Assembly: GCA_964020085.1 (NCBI GenBank)
Contig: CAXHUQ010000620.1
Coordinates: 1 to 64,000, forward strand
Source of the DNA: Micromussa lordhowensis
Lineage: Eukaryota; Cnidaria; Anthozoa; Scleractinia; Lobophylliidae
Reading direction: 5' to 3'
DNA: 64,000 nt
In this document: positions 1 to 9,894 of the stretch, one piece after another
How positions within the stretch are numbered: position 1 is the stretch's first letter
Layout: every line of letters starts with the position of its first letter
Notes under the pieces: model-generated
Seen by the model: the letters and a program-made list of their open reading frames with translations, nothing else
What the model was told of the DNA's origin: nothing
Databases searched by the model: none
Made by a program: the position numbers and the translations under genes

Positions 1-150
1 TGTTTTTGTGTCAAGGAAGGCGATGGAACCTTCTGATTCTATCTCGATGGTAAATTTGATGTTGGTATTGATAGAATTGAGATGTGAGTGGAATTCATCC
101 ACATGTTCCCTTTTTACGCACACATGGCTGTCATCTACGTATCTGAACCA
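1..150 (-). mobile_element. Penelope-like element fragment, inverted partner
   Basis: This stretch is an almost exact reverse complement of about 182-329, so a second Penelope-like reverse-transcriptase fragment enters from the left edge on the minus strand, head to head with the one at 165-1073. Read on the minus strand it carries FRYVDD, the catalytic YVDD box, preceded by PPKWW. The two copies are separated by about 30 bases. Inverted partial copies are common at Penelope-like insertions. The rest of this copy lies outside the window. Confidence 0.75.
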
Positions 151-164
151 CCATTTGGGAGGGT

Positions 165-1073
165 TTGGAGCCGATAAGAGAGTTCAGATACGTAGATGAC
201 AGCCATGTGTGCGTAAAAAGGGAACATGTGGATGAATTCCACTCACATCTCAATTCTATCAATACCAACATCAAATTTACCATCGAGATAGAATCAGAAG
301 GTTCCATCGCCTTCCTTGACACAAAAACAACTAGACAAGACGATGGCTCGATCACCGTGTCTGTTTACAGGAAAGCTACCCACACCGACCGCTACCTTGA
401 TTTCAAATCACACCACCATCCCCAGCATAAACGCTCGGTCGTACGCACCCTCATGGATCGCGCAAAGAATATTCCATCCACCGAGGAAGAAGCATTACGA
501 GAAACTAAGCGAGTAGCGGAAGCCCTCACCGCTAATAACTATCCTGCCAATTTCATTCACAATGGCCGCCAGCTAAATAGACATCAAGAAGTGAATGACA
601 CCGACCATCGCGGCATGGTTATTTTGCCCTACGCCAAAGGTTTCTCCGAGAGAATCGCCAAAGTTCTTCGAGGCTTCAACATCAAGGTCGCTCATAAACC
701 TATTCGTACAATCTCTAACATACTTAAAAAACCGAAAGACAAGATCGAGAAAGAGGCGTCCAGAGGAATCGTGTACAAAATCAAATGTAAAGATTGTGAT
801 TGTGTTTACATCGGTCAGACATCGCGCGCGTTAAAAACACGCGTCAAAGAACACGCAAAGGCCATAGCAAAATTAGATGAAAACTCTTTGTTGGCCAAAC
901 ACCACATGCGCCACAATCACCAAATAGATTTGGCGAGCGTCGAAATTGTTGACAGGTCATCGGCATGGCGGCAAAGACTTGTTCTTGAGGCTTGGCATTC
1001 CGTACGAGACACGAACGCTATAAACGAACACATAGCGCTTCCAAACGTTTACAATAACATAAAGGATGTGTAG
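165..1073 (+). CDS. Penelope-like element: C-terminal reverse transcriptase plus GIY-YIG endonuclease (5'-truncated)
   Basis: 302 residues open to a TAG stop. The frame begins at the reverse-transcriptase catalytic box (FRYVDDSH, residues ~7-14), so fingers and most of the palm are missing and the first ATG is not a true start. A Penelope-type thumb and linker follow (FLDTKTTRQDDGSITVSVYRK and on). The endonuclease begins near residue 203 with GIVYKIKCKDCDCVYIGQTS, the GIY-YIG signature preceded by the paired cysteines usual in EN-positive Penelope-like elements. The reading frame is uninterrupted, so the insertion is fairly young, but the 5' truncation makes it non-autonomous. It probably acted in the nucleus in target-primed reverse transcription. 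Confidence 0.85.
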   Translation: MEPIREFRYVDDSHVCVKREHVDEFHSHLNSINTNIKFTIEIESEGSIAFLDTKTTRQDDGSITVSVYRKATHTDRYLDFKSHHHPQHKRSVVRTLMDRAKNIPSTEEEALRETKRVAEALTANNYPANFIHNGRQLNRHQEVNDTDHRGMVILPYAKGFSERIAKVLRGFNIKVAHKPIRTISNILKKPKDKIEKEASRGIVYKIKCKDCDCVYIGQTSRALKTRVKEHAKAIAKLDENSLLAKHHMRHNHQIDLASVEIVDRSSAWRQRLVLEAWHSVRDTNAINEHIALPNVYNNIKDV

Positions 1074-1194
1074 AAGTAATTAAGAATACTCTAGAGACTT
1101 TTGTTAAAAAATTTTAAAATATTCTTTCTAGGTGCGATTTAATTTCAACACACATTATATACCATCAGGACGCCGTTAGATATTTGCATTTTTG

Positions 1195-1226
1195 CTGAAG
1201 AAGGCAACAGCAGTTGCCGAAACGTC
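1195..1226 (+). ncRNA. Hammerhead ribozyme core in the Penelope-like element 3' region
   Basis: CTGAAGA (1195-1201, matching core CUGANGA) is followed by a stem II hairpin, GGCAA 1203-1207 pairing with TTGCC 1214-1218 around CAGCAG. Then come GAAA (1219-1222) and CGTC (1223-1226). ACGT at 1222-1225 is self-complementary, as in the very short stem III of Penelope-type hammerheads that work as dimers. Penelope-like elements are known to carry such motifs. I could not draw a convincing stem I from flanking bases, so activity is uncertain. It lies about 120 bases after the endonuclease stop; the element probably ends near 1290. Confidence 0.65.
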
Positions 1227-1384
1227 CATCACAATATTTTAGCCAGTGTCAACTCTTTTTTATATATCTTTTATCGAATCTTTTAATATGCCTGGCTACA
1301 CACCAAACATTTTTTATCTCACACTCTTGCTTGTCACTGAGTTAGCCTTTACTGTTAATACGCCGGTGATATGACTGAACTGAC

Positions 1385-1586
1385 CTTAATCCTGGATCAT
1401 TTCTGATGTCCTGTTCGATTCCTTTTATCGTTTTCAGAGCGTCGTCCACAGCTTCTGTTATTTCAAATCCATTTCTAGCCAAATCGATGGCTGGTTGAAC
1501 TAGTTGTTTCCATGGCAACCAACCGTAACGTTTCCAGGCTTCGTACTGACCGCGTACCTCACCAGGCACAGCAATGGACAGACCAC
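1385..1586 (-). pseudogene. Gamma-glutamyltransferase, second exon of a truncated gene copy
   Basis: Minus-strand exon bounded by an acceptor (..CTTAG at 1587-1588) and a donor (GTCAGT from 1384). Joined to the exon at 2071-2515 the phases match and give AQK-GGLSIAVPGEVRGQYEAW, the conserved segment after the first gamma-glutamyltransferase motif. It continues KRYGWLPWKQLVQPAIDLARNG, also typical of the family. These enzymes cleave and transfer the gamma-glutamyl group of glutathione at the outer cell surface. Nothing beyond this exon is present: the Penelope-like element starts within 100 bases, so catalytic Thr and the small subunit are missing. Hence a truncated copy. Confidence 0.75.
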
Positions 1587-2070
1587 CTAAGACGAAGTTG
1601 AGGTAGTCTTTGTAGTATTTGCTTAAATCTTAAAAATGTTAACGGTCATCTTTTGTCCCAGCAACCCAAAAATGTTTCATCAAACGTGTCAGAGATATTA
1701 GCCACTTAATTTAGGAGTCCAAATCAGTGTTACAAGGACATTAACAGGACAATTCCAACTGCGGACACGCAAAATTAAAGAGCGAATAGACCATTAATTT
1801 GTTACAGAATCCCAACCGGTGGAAAGCGGGCCAACAGATTAGTCACAATGGTGTTGCATACAAGTTTAACCCAGGGACCGCTGTAAAAAAAGCTCTTTAC
1901 GTCATCAGAATGCAGGAGCTGAATCCGGGATATCGCATCCGTCAAATCCAGTACCCACGACATTCTACCATTCAGCTATTCTCCCACCTTTTACTGGTTC
2001 TCGTTATTAATATTAATTCCTTGATTTTGAAATAAAAAGTCTTTGCTGAATACAAAGCGGAAAAGAATAC
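1587..2070 (-). other. Intron and duplicated non-coding sequence of the gamma-glutamyltransferase copy
   Basis: Predicted intron between the two exons. It contains the duplicated module (about 1640-1800: 'aacggtcatcttttgtcc', 'aaatgtttcatcaaacgtgt') that recurs near 3150, 5910 and 58608. A 78-codon plus-strand frame here has no recognisable domain. Confidence 0.5.
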
Positions 2071-2515
2071 CTTTTTGAGCTTTCATCTCGTTACCCTTAA
2101 ACATGTTACGGTATGCTAGTGCTGGAGCGGTTTCTCTGAAGTCGATGACACTGGCTTCTTGAAGGCTTCTATTGTACACCAGCATTACTCCACCTCCTCC
2201 TAGCCCCGACGAATGCATGCTTACAACCCCCAAGCACAACATGGCGGCGATGGCAGCATCCACGGCCGAGCCGTTGGCGATAAGAATGTCCTGGCCGATT
2301 TGGGAGCACTGCGGTGTATCCGTGGCGACGGCCTGTCTTTTGTAGGGTCCACCAGATGATTGATCAGATTTTTTTATCACAAAAAAATAGATGGGAAGAA
2401 CTATAGCCAGCACAAAACCGACAAACAGACAAAACCCACCACAAATTTTGATGATCGTCCTACAAGAGAAACATACAAGGTTTGTTCTGCCAACTACCTG
2501 TGGTGCGAGGCCCAC
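2071..2515 (-). pseudogene. Gamma-glutamyltransferase first coding exon (membrane anchor and start of large subunit)
   Basis: The minus-strand frame encodes a short cytoplasmic piece, a hydrophobic anchor (CGGFCLFVGFVLAIVLPIYF), a basic KK stop, and the large-subunit start GSAVDAAIAAMLCLGVVSMH followed by SSGLGGGGVMLVY, a hallmark of membrane gamma-glutamyltransferases (type II topology). The donor AAAG|GTATTC at 2070 joins in phase to 1586. The frame opens at GTG, not ATG, so the true start is either in an unseen upstream exon or lost. The enzyme is normally about 570 residues; only about the first 220 are encoded here. This exon is undamaged, unlike its paralogue at 6330-6800. Confidence 0.7.
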
Positions 2516-2660
2516 TCGAGACCCACTGACTCAATTCACTGATTCGCGAGAGTTCCATTCGTTATGAGAAGCTTACGATACATGTATTCAATTCCAAGAA
2601 AAGCTTTAAGCCTTGTTCACTTATGGGATATAAGCACAAGAAAAAGAAATAATAAATAAT

Positions 2661-2890
2661 AGTCTTTATATCACAAGGCTCCATTGTTGCAGCGGGTAAT
2701 CCATTTTCTCGTTCTATCGTTAATCATGGACATGAAAACCTTGCTAAAGAATCTTCATGAAGAAGTATCCTGTTCTGTGTGGATGACCCTATTCACAGAT
2801 CTAAAACTGCTGCCATGTTTACACATACAGTTTTTGTTTTCACTGCTTGAACGGAATTGTACGAACGAGTGCGGAATGTGCGCATCTCAT
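2661..2890 (+). pseudogene. TRIM-NHL gene fragment A (promoter, 5'UTR and broken RING)
   Basis: From 'tttatatcacaaggctccat' (2666) this aligns with the start of the intact TRIM gene at 12040. The ATG at 2726 starts MDMKTLLKNLHEEVSCSVWM. The second RING cysteine of the C-x2-C pair is replaced by Trp, and the C-x-H-x2-C core reads CLHIQFLF, so zinc binding is destroyed. Homology stops after the LERNCTNEC region, where LINE reverse-transcriptase sequence begins. B-boxes, coiled coil, filamin and NHL parts are absent. Confidence 0.8.
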
Positions 2891-3065
2891 TTGCATACCT
2901 GTATGCGATATCTTTAACCAGTCAATAAGTCAAGGTATATTTCCGGATGATTGAAATTGCGTTACTCCACTTTTTAAACAAGGCGATCGGGACGATCTAA
3001 ACCTGAATCATCGTCCAATTTCGGTGATCTCAATTGTGGCCAAGGTCTTTGAAAGAATCGTCAAT
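2890..3065 (+). mobile_element. LINE reverse-transcriptase fragment fused to TRIM fragment A
   Basis: Conceptual reading with frame breaks gives LICIPVCDIFNQSISQGIFP, then TPLFKQGDRDDL, then NHRPISVISIVAKVFERIV. This is the amino-terminal reverse-transcriptase block of CR1/Jockey-type non-LTR retrotransposons (TPLFKxGD..NYRPIS). It directly follows the RING fragment. The same junction occurs near 5640 and 57990, so it predates the segmental duplications. Confidence 0.75.
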
Positions 3066-3149
3066 GTTACAAGGAAATAATACAATGTGCAGTTCCGACT
3101 GCGGGAATGGAAAACGGTAGTCTTTGTGGTATGCTTAGATCTCAGAAAT

Positions 3150-3245
3150 GTTAACGGTCATCTTTTGTCACAACCCGAAAATGTTTCATCAAACGTGTCA
3201 GAGATATTAACCGCTTAATTTAAGAGTCCAAATCAGTGTTACAAG
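3150..3245. repeat. Duplicated non-coding module ('gttaacggtcatc' unit)
   Basis: About 100 bases ('gttaacggtcatcttttgtc' through 'tcagtgttacaaggac') nearly identical to segments at ~1640-1745, 5905-6005 and 58605-58705. It sits between the RT fragment and the gamma-glutamyltransferase exon in the duplicated unit, and gives the empty TTAA site (3151-3154) for the MITE at 58260. Confidence 0.7.
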
Positions 3246-3740
3246 GACTTCAAGAATACTGCAAATATGCCAATATCACAGCCCGTTGTGCGTCACCTTT
3301 TTGCGAGTGCGGTCTTGACACTGAATCAGTGAAACTGACACTTCTTTTTGTTTTGCCCAAGGTATGCCGCCCAACGTAATCTTCTCCTCACCTCTGCTGC
3401 TAATATTCTGGGTGAAACGTGGTCATCCAGCAGCGATGCTAAAAAACTTAATTTTCTTTTGTACGGCGTTAAATCTGCAAATTATGATATCAACTGTGCT
3501 CTATTTCGCGAAGTCCAGACTTTTATAATCAATACCAATCGCTTTTCGATGGCCACTGTTTAACTAATACATTTGTAATTATGCTAATTTATTTGTTGTA
3601 ACTTTGTGTGCTGTTTGTGTCTGTCTTTTTTTTTTTTTGAGCCCGATTAATGTATTATTGTAAGCCCCCTTGATAAGCCTAGGTGCTTTTGGGGCAAACA
3701 ATAGGAAATATGTTTAAATAAAAAAAAAAAGAAAAAAAAG
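3245..3740 (+). mobile_element. LINE 3' end (ORF2 C-terminus, 3'UTR and poly-A tail)
   Basis: A frame at 3348-3563 reads FCPRYAAQRNLLLTSAANIL, then GETW...KKLNFLLYG and LFREVQTFIINTNRF before a stop. This matches the cysteine-containing C-terminal tail of CR1/Jockey-like ORF2. Upstream bases (3270-3350) continue the same tail in shifted frames (CECGLDTES..). A short 3'UTR ('aagcctaggtgcttttgggg') ends in an A-rich tail at ~3718-3740. It looks like a 5'-truncated insertion. Confidence 0.7.
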
Positions 3741-4400
3741 CCCATGAGTCACTAAACCAGCTCCTTGGGCTAAACTTCCAAATACTGTTATCTAGTTAGC
3801 TTGCATTTAATACCAATCCTGATTCAAAATACGAAGTATGCATAATTAGTTATAGCCTGCAAAGGTTTATGTAGTCCTTCTCGCATGTTAAGTATTGTCA
3901 CTTGATTAACCAAATGTATTGATAAGAAAATGGGAAATAAAACATTTGTAGTCACAAAACAGAATTTATTCCCAAATTAACTCCAACAATATCAAGACAA
4001 ATGGTCAGATCCACTTCCACTTCTGAACGCATTCGACCACGATTCGCTAAAATAGAAAATATACAAGCAATACGCTAAGTAGCTATAGAACTTTTAAAAG
4101 CTGCACTTCTCTTTGCTTTCGACTAGAGAACTCGCATTATGTAGGAGCTTGGAAATTCTCATTGCAATTCACAACAAACGTACAACAACATCATCAAACA
4201 TGGCGACTGCTTTCCCGCGTATTCCTCTCGGGCCGCTAACTTCCAACACTCCAGTGAGAAAATTCAAAAAAGAAAGTCAAAAAATCCATAAAACGTAACA
4301 ACAACATTCATTCATTCATCAAGTGGCGTGACCGATGCTTCTTTAGGTCAGTCGAATGTTTGTTTCAATCAACCGTAATAATCACAATACTTAACATTCA
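3741..4400. other. Intergenic, no gene seen
   Basis: AT-rich sequence; a 61-codon frame at 4113-4298 shows no domain or homology I recognise. No tRNA or clear repeat structure seen. Confidence 0.4.
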
Positions 4401-5430
4401 TGGTGTATGCAAAATATAATTGATGTAGCTCTGGATATGACATTTGAAAACAAAGCAACGACAGAATTCTAATCAAGAGTCTGATATTGAAAGAAAATTA
4501 AAGCGCTGGCTCCTATAAGAGTGTAAATGCCAGAATCCGTTTTGAATGCATAGAAATCTTGAAATATCCTTTCATGGTAAAATAGTGAATTTTGAATGTC
4601 GCCTCATGAAAATTCAGCTTCACCTGGAACAAGCGATGAAATTGAGGTTAATTAAATATTCTGAATATTATTGAAAATTAAAACAGTGTTTTCGCTTTAA
4701 AACGCGGTGCTTTTCTCGGAAATCAACATCAGTCAAAACAAGTCGAACCCAACTGATCTTGGTTAAAGTGCTAGTCGCCACAAAATCGATCTGATCTTTC
4801 CCAGCATAATTTTCGGTTTGATTGCTGTTCACGTTTCTTTAATTATTAAGTCTTGCATCAACTTGGCTACTGTCGGTCTTTATCAGGGCTGTGCATTTAA
4901 TAATCAAAAGAACTTCGATGGCCTAACGGTGAGATGCGAACTTCCACGTGTAACGCACTATATGGACGCTACCAATCTCGATCAGTTGATGATTATTAAA
5001 ATATCAACTTGACTTGCAGCAAAGGATGAAGTAGAAATACTAAATGCGAAAGAGAGAGAGAAAAAAATAGCACTTACCATCTGTTGCATTTCTTGGCTGG
5101 CTTATCTTCTTCTCCTGTTGAAACTATTGAGATTTCAGGTAGACTTTGAGTAATAGTGCTAGTTGGCGGTTCGCCCGTTCCTGGAAACATTGTTAAAATG
5201 CAGAGCCCAAGAGATATTTTCCTTGGAACAGTGATTGTCCTCAAACTGAGAGAGACAGAGACAGAAAAGAAGAATTAGCGAGAGATACGGAGAGGCTATT
5301 GCGTCTCTTAGAGTTTCGCACTCGGTCACTAGGTCATGATTCTCAGAAATCTTGTCGGTAAAAAAAAGCAATTCTTAGAATTGAGTCACATCAGACAGCA
5401 TATCAAACCTCTCGTGATTGGTCAATATTA
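4400..5430 (+). repeat. Segmental duplicate of TRIM upstream region (copy B)
   Basis: Closely matches 56790-57785 (for example 'gatgtagctctggatatgac' at 4424 and 56801) and, more distantly, 10790-11930 upstream of the intact TRIM gene. A 64-codon frame (4818-5012) is kept in both close copies, but the copies are nearly identical at DNA level and the paralogous region near 11220 does not keep it. I treat it as non-coding. Confidence 0.75.
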
Positions 5431-5497
5431 ATAGTCTTTATATCACAAGGCTCCATTGTTGCAGCTGGTAACCCCTTTTCTCGTTCTGTCGTTAATC

Positions 5498-5640
5498 ATG
5501 GATATGAAAACCTTGCTAAAGAATCTTCATGAAGAAGTATCCTGTTCTGTGTGCATGACCCCATTCACAGAAACTGCTGCCATGTTTACACAGTTTTTGT
5601 CTTCACTGCTTGAACGGAATTGTACGAACGAGTGCGGAAT
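5498..5640 (+). pseudogene. TRIM-NHL gene fragment B (broken RING)
   Basis: MDMKTLLKNLHEEVSCSVCM from the ATG at 5498. The first C-x2-C pair is intact here, but a deletion removes the DPKQLP region and the reading shifts, so the cysteine/histidine core is lost. LINE reverse-transcriptase sequence follows at the same breakpoint as in fragments A and C. The promoter core lies at 5433-5458. Confidence 0.8.
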
Positions 5641-5830
5641 CTGCGGATCTCATCTGCATACCTATATGCGATATCTTTAACCAGTCAATAAGTCAAGGTA
5701 TATTTCCGTATGATTGAAAATGCGTTACCCCACTTTTTAAACAAGACGATCGGGACGATCTAAACAATCATCGTCCAATTTCGGTGATCTCAGTTGTGGC
5801 CAAGGTCTTAGAAAGAATTGTCAGTGTTAC
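5640..5830 (+). mobile_element. LINE reverse-transcriptase fragment fused to TRIM fragment B
   Basis: Same CR1/Jockey-like block as at 2890 (ICIPICDIFNQS..., TPLFKQDDRDDL, NHRPISVISVVAKVLERIV across frame breaks). It sits at the same position after the RING remnant. Confidence 0.7.
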
Positions 5831-6329
5831 AAGGAAATTAATACAATATGCAGTTCCCACTCGGGGAACGGAAAACGGTAGTCTAGGTATGCTTAGATCT
5901 TAGAAATGTTAACGGTCATCTTTTGTCCAACAACCCAAAAATGTTTCATCAAACGTGTCAGAGATATTAACCGCTTAATTTAAGAGTCCAAATCAGTGTT
6001 ACGAGGACATTAACAGGACACGCAAAATTAACGAACGAATAGTCCATTAATTTGCTACAGAATCCAAACCGGTGGAAAGCCGGGGCCAGCTGATTAGCCA
6101 CTATAGTGTTGCATACAAGTTTTAACCCAGGCCTCTCGTGTGACCGCTGTAAAAAAAGCTCTTAACGTCATCAGAATTTAGGAGCTGAATCCGGGATATC
6201 GCATCAGTCAAATCCAGTATCCACGACATTCTACCATTCAGCCATTCTCCCACCTTTTACTGGTCCTCGTTATTAATATTAATTCCTTGATTTTGAAATA
6301 AAAAGTCTTTGCTGAATACAAAGCGGAAA

Positions 6330-6800
6330 AGAATACCTTTTTCGGCTTTCATCTCGTTGCCCTTAAACATGTTACTGTATGCTAGTGCTGGGCGGTTTCT
6401 CTGAAGTCGATGACACTGGCTTCTTGACTGAGGCTTCTATTGTACACCAGCATTACTCCACCTCCTCCTATACCAGACGAATGCATGCTTATCACCCCCA
6501 AACAGAACATGGCGGCGATGGTAGCTGATCCACGGCTGAGCCGTTGGCGATAAGAATGTCCTGGCCGATTTAGGAGCACTGCGGTATATCCGTGGCGACG
6601 GCCTGTTTTTTGTAGGGTTCACCAGATGATTGATCAGATTTTTTTATCACAAAAAAATAGATGGGAAGAACTATAGCCAGCAATATCCCGACAAACAGCC
6701 AGAACCCACAACAAATTTTACTGATCGTCCTACAAGAGAAACATTTGTGGTTTGTTCTGCTAACTACCTGTGGTGCGTGCTTGAGAAACGACCCACTCAA
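6330..6800 (-). pseudogene. Gamma-glutamyltransferase first exon, frameshifted duplicate
   Basis: Paralogue of 2071-2515. It keeps the membrane anchor (CCGFWLFVGILLAIVLPIYF) and the AVATDIPQCS linker. It then has an in-frame TAA directly after QCS, an extra base in the GSAVDAA motif that shifts the frame, and another shift near ETAPA. It cannot encode the enzyme. As in copy A there is no ATG at the exon start. The second exon is not present nearby. Confidence 0.8.
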
Positions 6801-6897
6801 TTCACTGATTCGCGAGAGTTCTATTCGTTATGAGACACTTACGATACATGTATGGTACAATGGTGGCAATGTCTATACGTTCAATTCCAAGAAAAGC

Positions 6898-7084
6898 CTT
6901 AAGCCTCGTTCGCTTGTGGGATGAGCATAATTAAGACTAGTGAAATAAGCAGGTTCCCACTTGGGAGATAAGCGTAACACTAGTCGGAAATAAGTACAAC
7001 CGCAAGAAAATTAAACTTGTTTCTTTTTTTCTTGTGCTTGCGCTTATTCGAGCTTATGCTTATCTCACAAGTGTAAACCAGGCT
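6898..7084. mobile_element. Small inverted-repeat element (MITE-like)
   Basis: 'gttcgcttgtgggatgagca' (6909) near the left end is matched in inverted form by 'tgcttatctcacaagtgtaa' near 7058 and 'ccaggctc' at the right end, giving imperfect terminal inverted repeats of ~30 bases. The duplicate near 2605 has only a left-end remnant. No coding capacity; target duplication unclear. Confidence 0.5.
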
Positions 7085-7276
7085 CATGTTAGGACTGTAG
7101 AAGGTTAAGATGGCTGATTGCAAATGACAAACTTGAAATTTATGATGACGTTATTTCAAAACTATATCTGAAATATATAGATACGTTGCGATTGAGGAAA
7201 TAAGCCTTAAACAAACGTTCTTAGTTTGAGTCGAATATTGACGTGCTAACAATTAATAAACTTGTTGCACAGTTTA

Positions 7277-7457
7277 TAGACTGCTAGCAGTTCCTTTCTA
7301 GATAGTCGCGAGAGCGTGCGAACTAAGAGCGCACAGGGCGGCGAGACTGGAGCAAGGAGAAAAACACGAGAAGAGACTCTTCGCTCCAGTTTTCCGCTTT
7401 CGCTCGGCTATTTCGCGCGCCTTCGCGCCTATCTTGAAAGGGACTGTTAACAGTCTA
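7277..7457. mobile_element. 181-bp MITE with 9-bp target duplication
   Basis: Terminal inverted repeats TAGACTGCTAGCAG / CTGTTAACAGTCTA extend inward imperfectly through 'cctttctagatag' / 'ctatcttgaaagg'. The direct flank CACAGTTTA occurs at both 7268-7276 and 7458-7466. A 9-bp duplication suggests Mutator-type mobilisation. Interior is GC-rich and palindromic ('gagactggagc...gctccag'). Confidence 0.75.
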
Positions 7458-7466
7458 CACAGTTTA

Positions 7467-8576
7467 AAACAGAACCATGCAAGGCGTACAAGAGTTATTT
7501 TTTATGGAGTCTCGGAGATAGGAGCATTTATGGAGCTTTTTACAGTAATGATTTGATTAATTTGACAAGTCTGTTTGGTTGCGATGTACAGCAAGAGAGA
7601 AACTGGGAATTTATGATATACATGGTAAGATAACTAATTAGTAAGCCATAAAATGTTTGACTGAACAAACTACAGTGATCTGACGCGTCTAAAGATTAAT
7701 GTAGATACCATCTTATTTTCTAACAGGCAATTTGACTTTCTTTGATACAATCCACACTGTGATTGGTGTGACACGCGCACACGCATAATTCCCCGCCACT
7801 CACCGATCTCATAGCTCTTTCAACCCCCAAGAGGAATTTTTCTCAAACATAAGAGAACTTTTCGCATTTTATACGAGTCGTAAGTTTACCCTTTTTACAC
7901 AACAACACTACTTCACCGAAAATAGAAAGAAAGAGGAAAAAAACTCTCTGATTCGTCGAAAGTCGACTTTAATTTGACGCCACGCAGTCTTCAAAGAACA
8001 TTTGAACAGTTCTCGTACTTTTTATCTTTAAAATATCGGACTGAAATGAATGCTATCAAATAAAACTATAAACTGCTACTACAGAGACGTAAAAACAGTT
8101 TAGAAACGAAAGCTTTTTTTTTTGTTTAATATCCTGGAAACAATAGACAACTTGTAAGCTCTAATTGAATTTACTTCCATATGAAAAACAAAAGTGTCAA
8201 GTTACCATTTTAACTAAAAATAGCAAGCATCTCGTGCGAACAGGTGCTGAGAATTTGTTAGCTCCAACTGAATTTACTCCCTTGTGAAAAACAAGTGTCA
8301 AATTACCCTTTGCATCTAAAAAATAAAAATATCTCGTTATATTTGCATGCAACAAGAACAAAACAATCGTTACCTACACTTACTATTGTAAACGTTAGAA
8401 TTGTCTAAAATTTAAATAGTATCGTTTCCTCTAAAACATGTCCTAAGAACTAGAAGCGACGATTCGTGACCTCTAATTGAATTTACTCTTTGTGAAAAAC
8501 AAAAGTATCAAGTTACCTTTGTAACTAAAAATAAAAATATCTCGTACCATTTGCATTCTACTAACTCACGAACTGC
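7467..8576. repeat. Intergenic with three diverged ~100-bp repeats (8150-8565)
   Basis: No gene seen. Near 8157, 8262 and 8480 the pattern 'ctctaattgaatttact...gtgaaaaacaaaagtgtcaagttacc...aactaaaaataaaaatatctcgt' recurs in three imperfect copies of about 95-105 bases. The first part (7467-8150) shows nothing recognisable. Confidence 0.55.
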
Positions 8577-8580
8577 TTAA

Positions 8581-9890
8581 GGTATCATGGTAGGTGGATT
8601 GACAGTGTTTGGAAATCGCGCCCTTACGCTGACGCTTTCAAAGAAAACCTCATCAACCTATACATTTTCTGAAAGCTAAATAGTTATAGAATACAATCAT
8701 ATCTTTAAAAAGTTCTAAAAAGACAATGACGAAGTGATATTAAAAGAAATCCCCAGAAACACTACTTCGCTTAAATTGGTTCGCTTCCGCGCGTGAATTA
8801 TCGGATTGGCGAGATTTACATCGGAAATGTTTTCTCACACATCACCCCCAAAAAGGGTGTCTGCGATTTTCCAGATGTGGTTTGGTTTTTTTTTTACAAC
8901 CTCCTAAAGTTTGATATTGTCAATGCGGACGTTCCTTTCTGCAAAAGAGGCCATAACTTGGAAACGGAAGCGAAATTTAACAAAGCCCGACACCCTTTTT
9001 CGAACGAATTATCCTAGAACGTGGCTGCCAAGTTTCAGCTAATTCCGTAGGAAGACGCGCGTAAACGAACTAAAAATGTTCACCCTTATATGCAGTTTTA
9101 CTTTATCGAGAAAAAGGCGAAAAACGTTTCGTGCGATTTCTATGATGAGGTGTTAAAAATCACCGCATGTAAGAAGATTTGATGAGGCACTGACAGATGT
9201 CGGCACGGATCAGTTTGCAACAACAATGGCTTATGACAACCTGAAATAAACAGACGTCTACAATTCTGGCGCGGAAACTAGTCGTGGTTACCGTTCGAGC
9301 GTCAAATACCAGAGCTTAAAAAGGTTTGTATGTAAACCTCCGTGATTTTTTGTTGTTGTTCTGCGGCTTCACAGAAGGGACTAGTGTCCTCGACTAACCA
9401 TTCGTCTTGGTTGTAGTATGATCCTCGGTCACTCAAAGCTAAAGACCTTGATCGTTCGGCACTGAATTCTTCGATTGAAGATTTTCGCTTCTTCGGCTTC
9501 TTCGCGGACGCAAATGGACACGAAGTTTTCTTTCGTTTTCGTCCAGACGTTAAAAAGACCAAAAGCTAAGTTTGTCAAAAACAAAAGCTAGCCAGCGGTA
9601 AGAGACAACCGTATGAACACAGATTAGGACAGTTCGCGTGTACGTCTCTTTAGTATAATGAAAATTACACGTGACAACCGGCGGTGAATTTTAATTGGCG
9701 ATGACAGGAACTTATCATCGCGCCGTCAGGGGTTAATGAGATTCAAAAAATAGTTTCTTTCCGTATCTCAAAAAGTAAAAAAGCTTTTTTGCTCATTTTT
9801 TTTGCAAAATATTTATCACAGTCTTCCCAATTCGAACGGCAAAAAAAAATAAAATCTATTTTTCCGTCAAAATCCACCTATCATGATACC
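8581..9890. mobile_element. TTAA-flanked DNA transposon (1.3 kb)
   Basis: Inverted ends GGTATCATGGTAGGTGGAT (8581) and ATCCACCTATCATGATACC (ending 9890), each bordered by TTAA (8577-8580, 9891-9894). A TTAA target fits piggyBac or Kolobok families. A minus-strand frame at 9302-9562 is rich in Lys/Arg (GRKRKKTSCPFASAKKPKKR) and may be the amino-terminal part of a transposon protein. It opens at TTG and I cannot name it. No DDE transposase motifs are visible, so this is probably non-autonomous. Confidence 0.75.
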
Positions 9891-9894
9891 TTAA

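Noticed and set aside
4818..5012. 64-codon ORF kept at 57206-57400
   Set aside because: The two copies are near-identical DNA from recent duplication; the older paralogous region near 11220 does not keep the frame.
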